Shown one piece after another: positions 1 through 4,757 of a stretch of DNA of 6,405 bases. Origin of the DNA: Candidatus Omnitrophota bacterium (GTDB lineage: Bacteria > Omnitrophota > Gorgyraeia > Tantalellales > Tantalellaceae); NCBI GenBank assembly GCA_028717825.1, contig JAQUNB010000070.1, positions 1 through 6,405 of the forward strand, read 5' to 3'. The translations under genes and the position numbers were made by a program. How positions within the stretch are numbered: position 1 is the first letter of the stretch; each line of letters begins with the position of its first letter. The notes beneath the pieces were generated by a model that was given only the letters and a program-made list of their open reading frames with translations, did no database searches and had not been told where the DNA came from.

Positions 1-251
1 AAGGGATAAGACAAACAAAAAAAAGGTACATGAGGAACAAGACGATCATTTCTGAGCTCAGGACGGTCGCAAAAAAGGCGAACCTTCTTATAGAATCCAA
101 GAAAAAACAAGAGGCGGATGCGGTCCTGAAAGAATTTGAATCCAAATTGTATCGCGCCGTAAAGACCAAAAAGATCAAGAAGAACAACGCGTCGAGACGT
201 ATTTCCCGTTTGAGACAGCAGTGGGCCAAGATCGACGCTAAAAAACAATAA
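1..251 (+). CDS. rpsT: 30S ribosomal protein S20, 5'-truncated by the window edge
   Basis: This is a small, very basic primary 16S rRNA-binding protein of the small ribosomal subunit. The reading frame is open to the left edge: upstream of the ATG at 30 it reads GIRQTKKRY, which continues directly into MRNKTIISELRT. That matches the S20 core (K-R-I-R-Q-x-x-K-R-x-x-R-N-K ... LRT). The ATG at 30 is therefore an internal methionine, not the start. About 82 residues are visible, and S20 is usually 85-90, so only roughly the first 6-10 residues are missing. The C-terminal half carries the family pattern: a lysine-rich turn followed by KNNASRRISRLRQQW, equivalent to the usual H-K-N-x-A-x-R-x-x-S-R-L. 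The gene ends with TAA and is followed after about 20 bp by a strong hairpin terminator. Promoter and ribosome-binding site lie outside the window. Identification is secure. Confidence 0.97.
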   Translation, partial: GIRQTKKRYMRNKTIISELRTVAKKANLLIESKKKQEADAVLKEFESKLYRAVKTKKIKKNNASRRISRLRQQWAKIDAKKQ

Positions 252-270
252 GCGTTCCTGAAATTTAATA

Positions 271-304
271 AAAAAGGCATGGGTTTAACATCCATGCCTT
301 TTTT
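271..304. terminator. Bidirectional intrinsic terminator between rpsT and the convergent gene
   Basis: A perfect 12-bp stem (271-282 with 292-303, core AGGCATGG/CCATGCCT) encloses a 9-nt loop. A T-run follows on the + strand and an A-run precedes it, which becomes a U-run in the - strand transcript. It should end rpsT transcription rightwards and transcription of the secreted-protein gene leftwards. Confidence 0.92.
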
Positions 305-323
305 ATTTTTTACATAAAGATCA

Positions 324-977
324 TTATTTTATCTTGAGATTTCCGAGGATATTGCTAAGATCATTCACGTTGCCCGCCTCATCGAACCCCGCATAATCAT
401 ATCCGTAAAACCATATTTCGCCGACAACGCTGGTGGGTTCTCCCTGTATCCTGCGGACATCGTCCTTTGTCGCTCCGATGGTAAAGAGATCTTCTGTCTT
501 GGCCTTTTGCGGGCTTTCCTTTTGTTCCGGTAGTTGAAAGTTCACAGGAAAGATTATCTGGACTTCGCTACTGCCCTTCGCTTCCATTTGCAGTGCCAAG
601 TTTTTGGCTATTTTCACACACGCCTCATTCGGCGTATCAGGAAAATCGGCTATAGTTTTATGCCCCGCCTTATCCACATAATAAATATAAACACCCGGGG
701 CATCTTTTTTATTAAAAACACTTTCAAGAGCTACATCGTATTCATATCCCGAGATACACTCGGCGTTCACCCATTTGATGTTGTTTAGATTAATATCGGC
801 GAGATCAACCATAGTCTTGTAACAAGTATCCTGATCCCGCACTTTGGTAACCGTCCGAAGAGAAGTCTTATCGCCTTTCTCATCAAAAACATCATATTTA
901 CTTACTGCATACCAATTTTCGCCATACGCAGAAGCACATGTAAACAGAAGAAACAGAGAAAATATCACTTTTTTCAT
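324..977 (-). CDS. Secreted protein of unknown function with a C-terminal BamE/SmpA-style motif
   Basis: I do not recognise a named family for the whole protein. With the chosen ATG (975-977) it has 217 residues and begins MKKVIFSLFLLFTCASA, a standard signal peptide with likely cleavage near residue 17 or 19. A further ATG at 984-986 and a TTG at 996-998 are in frame, but they only add residues ahead of the signal core, and none of the three has a clear Shine-Dalgarno site, so the start is uncertain. Residues about 22-75 and 96-145 look like two diverged copies of one unit: a strand, D-x-x-G-x-K-T, then a helix with one Cys (C52, C120), then a strand. After a charged linker (150-163), residues 165-217 read FTIGATKDDVRRIQGEPT, then a WFYGYDYAGFD segment and NLKIK at the end. 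This resembles a short F-T-x-G-x-[ST]-K-[DE]-[DE]-V-x-x-[IV]-Q-G-x-P-T module seen at the ends of many bacterial exported proteins, similar in style to BamE/SmpA. The envelope location is well supported; the role is unknown. Confidence 0.85.
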   Translation of the reverse strand: MKKVIFSLFLLFTCASAYGENWYAVSKYDVFDEKGDKTSLRTVTKVRDQDTCYKTMVDLADINLNNIKWVNAECISGYEYDVALESVFNKKDAPGVYIYYVDKAGHKTIADFPDTPNEACVKIAKNLALQMEAKGSSEVQIIFPVNFQLPEQKESPQKAKTEDLFTIGATKDDVRRIQGEPTSVVGEIWFYGYDYAGFDEAGNVNDLSNILGNLKIK

Positions 978-1036
978 AAAAATCATTTTAGCGAACAACT
1001 AGAATCTATCTCATAAATACCCATGTCGTCATTGCC

Positions 1037-1048
1037 GGGGACATCCCC
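1037..1048. repeat. Short GC-rich hairpin (GGGG-ACAT-CCCC)
   Basis: A 4-bp G/C stem with a 4-nt loop lies in the gap upstream of the secreted-protein gene, about 30 bp from the REP-like palindromes. It could be a small repeat remnant or a weak structure in the 5' leader of that gene. The stem is short enough to be chance. Confidence 0.25.
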
Positions 1049-1078
1049 ACGCGATAAAGCATTATATCTTTCGCAGAG

Positions 1079-1106
1079 GTAGGGAACAGGCATGCCTGTC
1101 CCCTAC
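1079..1106. repeat. REP-like palindrome with GTAG foot, copy 1
   Basis: This 28-bp near-perfect palindrome begins GTAGGGAACAGGCA and ends TGCCTGTCCCCTAC, with 13 of 14 positions paired. A 5' GTAG tetranucleotide attached to a hairpin is the hallmark of REP sequences mobilised by RAYT (IS200/IS605-related Y1) transposases. It lies wholly in non-coding DNA, about 70 bp past the stop codon of the AsmA-like gene. No transposase is present in the window, so it would be a non-autonomous copy acted on in trans. Family assignment is inferred from structure alone. Confidence 0.65.
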
Positions 1107-1124
1107 AATTTTGTACGACACACT

Positions 1125-1147
1125 GTAGAGAACGGTTTCAAACCGTT
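1125..1147. repeat. REP-like palindrome with GTAG foot, degenerate copy 2
   Basis: GTAGAG is followed directly by a 17-bp perfect palindrome (AACGGTTT-C-AAACCGTT, 1131-1147). It has the same orientation and layout as the palindrome 18 bp to its left: both begin GTAG[GA]GAAC. The expected right foot (CTCTAC) has been lost and the sequence there reads AACGCTC. It looks like a related but decayed REP unit, giving a tandem pair that ends about 30 bp from the AsmA-like stop codon. Confidence 0.55.
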
Positions 1148-1176
1148 AACGCTCATAACTATTTTTAGAAACCATA

Positions 1177-2016
1177 CTATTTCTTTTTCTCCCCAAAAGG
1201 GTTCCCGATCGCTTCAGTCAGACCTTGTGTTGTTTTCTGCAGTGTCGCGGTCGTATCTGATAAAGTCTTTCCGGTTCCCTGTGTCGCCCCGGCGAAAGCT
1301 TCTTGTGCTTTTCCCGTAAGCCCGGCAGTCATTTGCTGAGCGGACGCAAGAGTGTCGCCGATATTCCCTTTCAATAATTTCATATCAAAATTAGCCAATT
1401 TTGCTATAGTCGTATTCGCGAGCGCCTTGAAGACGATAAGGCTCACCAACGCGTTAGGATTATCTATGTTAGTATATTTTTCATCAAGATTAATGTTGAA
1501 CTCTTGGACAGAAGGCTCGCCGCCTTTGGAATAGTCTTTATAAATAACCTTCCCGACTTTTAATTCCAAGCTGTCAATTCGGATTTCAGGGGCCTTACCT
1601 TTTTCTTTTGCTTTAACCTCTTTCGGCTCTTTCCCTTCTTGTACGGTCTTTAACGAGTTAAGATTCAATTGTCCGTCTTCATTTTTTACAACCACAAATT
1701 GTTTCAGATCGATCTTCGCTTCGTATAAATGGATCTTCCCTTTAAAAACCCCCGGCAGATCATAATCAACATAGATCCCCGGCATATCAAGCATCACTCT
1801 GTCTTTGTACCCTAATGGGTTAAAGATCTTTAGATCCTTAATATCCACACGGGACCTCACAATCCCTATGCTTAAGGATCTCATGTTCAATTTTAATCCG
1901 GTAACTATTTCTGCTCCCTTTTCGATCGCAACCTTAACAAAAACATCTTTCATAACCGAGAACGCGAATAATACTACCAGGACAACCGCAATGGCCATGA
2001 TCACTTTTTTTCCCAT
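1177..2016 (-). CDS. AsmA-like membrane-anchored protein
   Basis: The protein has 279 residues with an uncleaved N-terminal membrane anchor (about residues 5-22). The bulk is predicted to face the periplasm. Residues 25-125 have the pattern of AsmA/DUF748-type N-terminal regions: a helix leading to TGLKLNMRSLSIGI, then VDIKDLKIFNPLGYKDRVML, IYVDYDLPGVFKGKIHLYEA and a VVVKNEDGQLNLNSL strand. These are the repeated amphipathic beta strands of the family, which is linked to outer-membrane assembly and lipid transport between membranes. A Lys/Glu-rich linker (125-143) and a second strand-rich part (144-180) follow. The tail (about 222-270) is Ala/Thr/Gly/Gln-rich, probably helical, and not typical of AsmA. 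At 279 residues it is short compared with full AsmA proteins (about 600). Start: ATG at 2014-2016 with a good Shine-Dalgarno (AGGAAAGGAAG, 2023-2033), GGAAG being 6 nt upstream. No clear promoter was seen upstream. The family call is moderately sure; the function is inferred. Confidence 0.85.
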   Translation of the reverse strand: MGKKVIMAIAVVLVVLFAFSVMKDVFVKVAIEKGAEIVTGLKLNMRSLSIGIVRSRVDIKDLKIFNPLGYKDRVMLDMPGIYVDYDLPGVFKGKIHLYEAKIDLKQFVVVKNEDGQLNLNSLKTVQEGKEPKEVKAKEKGKAPEIRIDSLELKVGKVIYKDYSKGGEPSVQEFNINLDEKYTNIDNPNALVSLIVFKALANTTIAKLANFDMKLLKGNIGDTLASAQQMTAGLTGKAQEAFAGATQGTGKTLSDTTATLQKTTQGLTEAIGNPFGEKKK

Positions 2017-2060
2017 AGCTCACTTCCTTTCCTGATTTAAATATCGTTCCCCACTGTCCT

Positions 2061-2106
2061 CCCCGCGCCAGCCGCAGGCTGGTCCGCCTCTGGCGGGAAA
2101 GCGGGG
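2061..2106. repeat. GC-rich multi-hairpin repeat element
   Basis: An outer stem CCCCGC (2061-2066) / GCGGGG (2101-2106) encloses two hairpins: CCAGCC-GCA-GGCTGG (2068-2082) and CCGCC-TCT-GGCGG (2084-2096). Together they form a three-way-junction fold. A competing pairing, CGCCAG (2066-2071) with CTGGCG (2090-2095), is also possible. The block is far richer in G+C than the surrounding DNA and lies between genes. Elements containing CCGCC-TCT-GGCGG hairpins recur in many uncultured bacterial genomes, so this is most likely an interspersed repeat. The copy number in this genome cannot be judged from one window. Confidence 0.7.
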
Positions 2107-2113
2107 ATCTAAT

Positions 2114-2139
2114 AAAAATTTCAACGGATTCCCGTTAAA
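2114..2139 (-). terminator. Possible weak intrinsic terminator downstream of the cyclophilin gene
   Basis: On the - strand, AACGG-GAAT-CCGTT (2123-2136) is followed by GAAATTTTTATT, about 70 bp past the cyclophilin stop codon. The stem has only 5 bp plus a bulged TTT/AAA extension, so termination may be inefficient or absent. Confidence 0.35.
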
Positions 2140-2207
2140 AACATGCGGGAAGAATGCACAGAGAGTTTGAGAGATAGCTTCTAGTTGTATTTCCCGTCTT
2201 GGACCGC

Positions 2208-2744
2208 TCACTTTTTTACATACGCCTTAACAATAATCTGGTCCTTTAAGGGCTTATCACCGCGCCCCGTAGGAGTATTTTCTATTTTCTGGACAATCTC
2301 ATACCCCGAAATAACTTCACCAAAGATCGTATGTTTCATATTCAGCCACGAAGTGTCTGCTGTTGTTATAAAAAACTGGCTGCCATTGGTGTTGGGGCCG
2401 GAGTTTGCCATAGCAAGTATCCCCTTTTTGTCAAAACCTACTTTGGGTGTGACCTCATCTTCGAAGGGCCTGCCCCAGATGGAATTCCCTCCCATACCTG
2501 TCCCCGTAGGATCGCCGCCTTGGATCATGAAATTTTTTATAACCCTGTGAAAGATAGTCCCATTATAATACCCTTTTTCTACTAGACCCATAAAATTTTC
2601 GCATGTCTTAGGAGCTATTTCCGGCTTGAGTTCAATTTCGATATTCCCCTGATTGGTCTCAAGAACAACAATCGCGTTTTCCATACATTCTCCCCGTAAG
2701 GTTATTATTGACATCAACAAAAACACAAAAATCAACCTCTTCAT
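2208..2744 (-). CDS. Cyclophilin-type peptidyl-prolyl cis-trans isomerase, exported or dual-start
   Basis: The enzyme interconverts cis and trans peptide bonds before proline and assists protein folding. The 178-residue protein has an N-terminal hydrophobic segment (MKRLIFVFLLMSIITL), then a complete cyclophilin domain (about 24-177). Active-site signatures are intact: FHRVIKNFMIQGGDPTGTG (65-83, with R67, F72 and Q75), GILAMANSGPNTNGSQFFIT (108-127), W133 and KHTIFGEV (137-144). The length past the signal is standard for single-domain bacterial PpiA/PpiB. Start: ATG at 2742-2744 with GGAG 5 nt upstream (2750-2753); a GTG two codons earlier is less likely. A second in-frame ATG at 2682-2684 has its own GGGGAG site 5 nt upstream and would give a cytoplasmic form. 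The signal has a poor cleavage site (LRGEC, not a proper lipobox). The gene lies 47 bp downstream of the Ada-like gene and is probably co-transcribed with it from the promoter at 3086-3114. Confidence 0.95.
   Translation of the reverse strand: MKRLIFVFLLMSIITLRGECMENAIVVLETNQGNIEIELKPEIAPKTCENFMGLVEKGYYNGTIFHRVIKNFMIQGGDPTGTGMGGNSIWGRPFEDEVTPKVGFDKKGILAMANSGPNTNGSQFFITTADTSWLNMKHTIFGEVISGYEIVQKIENTPTGRGDKPLKDQIIVKAYVKK
2690..2695 (-). promoter_or_regulatory. Internal Shine-Dalgarno site in the cyclophilin gene
   Basis: GGGGAG lies 5 nt before an in-frame ATG (2682-2684) that coincides with the start of the mature cyclophilin domain (MENAIVVLETNQG). The spacing equals that of the upstream start's GGAG site. 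It could give a second, signal-less product; alternatively the G-rich codons simply encode R-G-E. Confidence 0.4.
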
Positions 2745-2791
2745 AGTCACTCCGATCTATCTTCTATTGTTAAACCCTCTTCGGCTGCCGC

Positions 2792-3055
2792 TTAATCTTT
2801 TATCGGCGGGCTGCAAAGCTGACAAGCCTGATATCCTGCTTTTCGGGCTTCTTTGACCGACTTAAACATTATTTTATCTTTAGCTTTTGCCTTCTTGACC
2901 CATGGACAATATTTGAAATGATATGTCATTGAGAATTTAGTCCCAACATATTTTCCTTGCTGGGCTTCTTGAATTTGTTCTTGAGATATGGCGGCTGATG
3001 AAAAACAAATAAGACACACAAGCGACAGAATCCCCGATAATATCTTTTTGTACAT
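2792..3055 (-). CDS. Small exported protein with an Ada-type zinc-binding domain
   Basis: An 87-residue protein with a signal peptide (about 1-24: basic MYKK, hydrophobic LSGILSLVCLICF, AAIS-Q cleavage region) and one compact domain (about 36-84). The domain reads YVGTKFSMTYHFKYCPWVKKAKAKD, then a short strand KIMFKSVKEARKAGYQACQLC and SPP. This is the Ada metal-binding fold: H46-x3-C50 plus C78-x2-C81 would bind one zinc ion, and E-A-x-x-A-G-Y-x-x-C-x-x-C is the family hallmark. In E. coli Ada the four ligands are all Cys, and Cys38 accepts the methyl group. Here that position is His, so methyl transfer is not expected, and export also argues against DNA repair. Similar domains occur at the ends of secreted nucleases, but no nuclease part is present here. 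Start: ATG with GGAGAGA (3061-3067) upstream and a strong promoter ahead. The fold call is fairly sure; the function is unknown. Confidence 0.88.
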   Translation of the reverse strand: MYKKILSGILSLVCLICFSSAAISQEQIQEAQQGKYVGTKFSMTYHFKYCPWVKKAKAKDKIMFKSVKEARKAGYQACQLCSPPIKD

Positions 3056-3085
3056 GATTTTCTCTCCGATTTAAATATTTTTATT

Positions 3086-3114
3086 ATTATAGATCCTTTA
3101 TTAGGTAATGTCCA
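3086..3114 (-). promoter_or_regulatory. Sigma70-type promoter for the Ada-like/cyclophilin genes
   Basis: On the - strand, TGGACA (3109-3114, 5 of 6 to the -35 consensus) is followed by a 17-nt spacer and a perfect TATAAT (3086-3091). Transcription would begin near 3079, giving a leader of about 24 nt that contains the GGAGAGA ribosome-binding site. It lies between the terminator of the transporter operon and the ATG at 3055, exactly where a new transcription unit should begin. Confidence 0.75.
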
Positions 3115-3116
3115 GC

Positions 3117-3142
3117 GTATGCAACTAGTATCTAGCATATAC
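3117..3142. promoter_or_regulatory. Imperfect dyad just upstream of the -35 box
   Basis: CTAG-TAT-CTAG (3125-3135) is flanked by GTATGC (3117-3122) and GCATATAC (3135-3142), giving a roughly symmetric AT-rich element directly upstream of the promoter at 3086-3114. The position suits an activator or repressor site, but the symmetry is broken and no regulator is encoded nearby. Confidence 0.25.
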
Positions 3143-3153
3143 CATTTACCTAA

Positions 3154-3191
3154 AAAAAAGCGAGAGAAATCTTACTTTCTCCCGCTTTTTT
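3154..3191. terminator. Bidirectional-looking intrinsic terminator downstream of the sugar transporter
   Basis: A stem of GCGAGAGAAA (3160-3169) with TTTCTCCCGC (3176-3185, one mismatch) around a 6-nt loop is extended by A-run/T-run pairing on both sides. On the - strand it begins about 30 bp past the transporter stop and ends in a long U-run, closing the HAD-GH130-transporter unit. Confidence 0.88.
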
Positions 3192-3220
3192 AAAACAAGA
3201 TAATGCTTTTAATAAGTTAC

Positions 3221-4675
3221 CTACACAGTACCTCTTCGCGCCTCGAGGCTTCTGCGAATTTCCTCGGATTTTTGTCTTGTCAGTGGTATGCGTAAGACAA
3301 AAATAATAGCAATGATAAGACCCGTGATCGGCAGAAAAGCAAGACTTGAACGGATCCAGAATATGGTCTCAGGCGCCTGTACCTTGAGTTTCCATGTAAA
3401 ACCCGCCCATGTCAAAATAAGACCGGAAAAATAATACCCTAATGAATTTCCCAATTTAAGGATATAAGAACCACAGGCGGTAAAAGAACCTTCCCTTCTT
3501 ATCCCGGTATTAAGCTCATCGTAGTCCATAATGTCGGCACCGATGGAACTATGCAGCATCCAGAGGGATGCCGCAGCCATTCCCATCAAACCCGACGCAA
3601 TAGTTTGCAGCCATTGGATCGCCGGCGTGTATAAGAACCATGAACCGCCGTAACCACATATACCTATGGAGCAGGCTATTACCGCCGCTTCGCGTTTTCC
3701 TATACGATGCGCCAAAGCCGCATGCAGTGGAACGCCTATAAGACCGCCGATCATAAACGCCACACCCATCCAAAACTGCCAGCTATCTCCGATAATTTTG
3801 TCACCGCCGGCTACATAAAAAACCGTGGCATAGTAACCAAGTGACCCCACCATGCTCGTGCCTAAAGTAAAAGCACCGCCCATAACTACCAGCTGACGGA
3901 ACGGCTTGCACCTAAGGGTTTCACCTAAACCACTCAAAACAGAAATTTTCTTAGTAACCTTAACCACCACTCTCTCATAGTAACGTTCTTTAACTCTTAA
4001 GAAAATGATTATGGCAAAAATAGCCATTACTATACCCAATATTGATGTATACACCTGCATTCCGCGGAGAGTATTCTTTTGTGCGGTTCCCGGAATAAGG
4101 AACCAAGCCAAGTTGGTAAACTTCAAAGCATAAAAATTACCTAATTCTGAAACCTTTTGGGTCATGCAACGATAGGACATTATGGAGGTACGTTCTTCAT
4201 AATCAGGCGACATTTCCGCGCCTAAGCTGTAATAAGGTACGGTAAAAGCGCTTACGATGGGATAATAGAGCATGGTGGACAGCATCATGTACCAAAAAAC
4301 CGCAGACACACCAAGGAATTTCATATCCGCCCATGACGGCGACACCAAAAATAAAACCGGCAGGCACAGTCCTGCCAGAATACCGGCGATCAAAATAAAA
4401 GGCCGCCGGCGGCCCCACTTGGAACGCAAATTATCAGACAGCCATCCTACCACAGGATCAATAAGAGCATCCCAGACTCGTATCAATGTGAGCGCTAAGC
4501 CCACTAGCCACGGCTCAACACCCAAATACATATTAAAGACCGCAAAAGCGACAGCCGGATATAACCAGAGACCCCACATATCAACTGCCGTACCAAGACT
4601 ATAGGCCAACTTGGTAGAGATCGGAAGATGATCGCGTAAAGTTTTCTTCCCGTTAACAACATTATCTTTTTGCAT
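3221..4675 (-). CDS. GPH-family sugar:cation symporter (MelB-like, MFS)
   Basis: A 484-residue inner-membrane transporter of the glycoside-pentoside-hexuronide:cation symporter family, with about 12 hydrophobic segments and the usual family length (450-500). The family signature in helix II and the following loop is clear: RVWDALIDPVVGWLSDN (66-82) then RSKWGRRRPFILI (84-96). W68, D69 and D73 align with MelB W54, D55 and D59, which bind the coupling cation; MelB N58 is Ile72 here, which may alter Na+ versus H+ preference. A second family motif is GADIMDYDELNTGIRREGSF (379-398), with K407 in the following helix resembling MelB K377. The ATG at 4673-4675 has AGAGGA 6 nt upstream. It lies 82 bp downstream of the GH130 gene on the same strand and ends before a strong terminator, so it is the last gene of that operon. 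The neighbour suggests a mannose-containing di- or oligosaccharide as substrate; this is inference. Confidence 0.94.
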   Translation of the reverse strand: MQKDNVVNGKKTLRDHLPISTKLAYSLGTAVDMWGLWLYPAVAFAVFNMYLGVEPWLVGLALTLIRVWDALIDPVVGWLSDNLRSKWGRRRPFILIAGILAGLCLPVLFLVSPSWADMKFLGVSAVFWYMMLSTMLYYPIVSAFTVPYYSLGAEMSPDYEERTSIMSYRCMTQKVSELGNFYALKFTNLAWFLIPGTAQKNTLRGMQVYTSILGIVMAIFAIIIFLRVKERYYERVVVKVTKKISVLSGLGETLRCKPFRQLVVMGGAFTLGTSMVGSLGYYATVFYVAGGDKIIGDSWQFWMGVAFMIGGLIGVPLHAALAHRIGKREAAVIACSIGICGYGGSWFLYTPAIQWLQTIASGLMGMAAASLWMLHSSIGADIMDYDELNTGIRREGSFTACGSYILKLGNSLGYYFSGLILTWAGFTWKLKVQAPETIFWIRSSLAFLPITGLIIAIIFVLRIPLTRQKSEEIRRSLEARRGTV

Positions 4676-4681
4676 TGTTTT

Positions 4682-4687
4682 TCCTCT
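4682..4687 (-). promoter_or_regulatory. Ribosome-binding site of the sugar transporter
   Basis: AGAGGA lies 6 nt before the ATG at 4673-4675 and supports that start; the N-terminus it gives matches the GPH family. Confidence 0.6.
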
Positions 4688-4757
4688 TTTTCATTTTTGC
4701 AGATTATTCTGCTACTCAAATATAACAGGAACACCGGTATTGCTTCGAGAAATATTC

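Noticed and set aside
30..32. ATG at 30 as the start of ribosomal protein S20
   Set aside because: The frame is open to the left edge and the nine codons before it match the conserved S20 N-terminal region.
1061..1066. TATAAT on the - strand as a promoter for the secreted-protein gene
   Set aside because: The -10 match is perfect, but no -35-like hexamer lies at 16-18 nt; that position falls inside the REP-like palindrome. It could be real but is not supported.
2020..2211. A 63-codon - strand frame between the AsmA-like and cyclophilin genes
   Set aside because: Its middle is the GC-rich hairpin repeat (2061-2106) read as protein. There is no family match, and the composition follows the repeat.
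4272..4604. A 110-codon + strand frame opposite the transporter gene
   Set aside because: It is an antisense shadow of a clear GPH transporter, with no recognisable domain and no ribosome-binding site seen.
4676..4757. Internal promoter between the GH130 and transporter genes (TGTTATATT, extended -10-like)
   Set aside because: No -35 element at proper spacing, and the region is AT-rich enough for chance matches.
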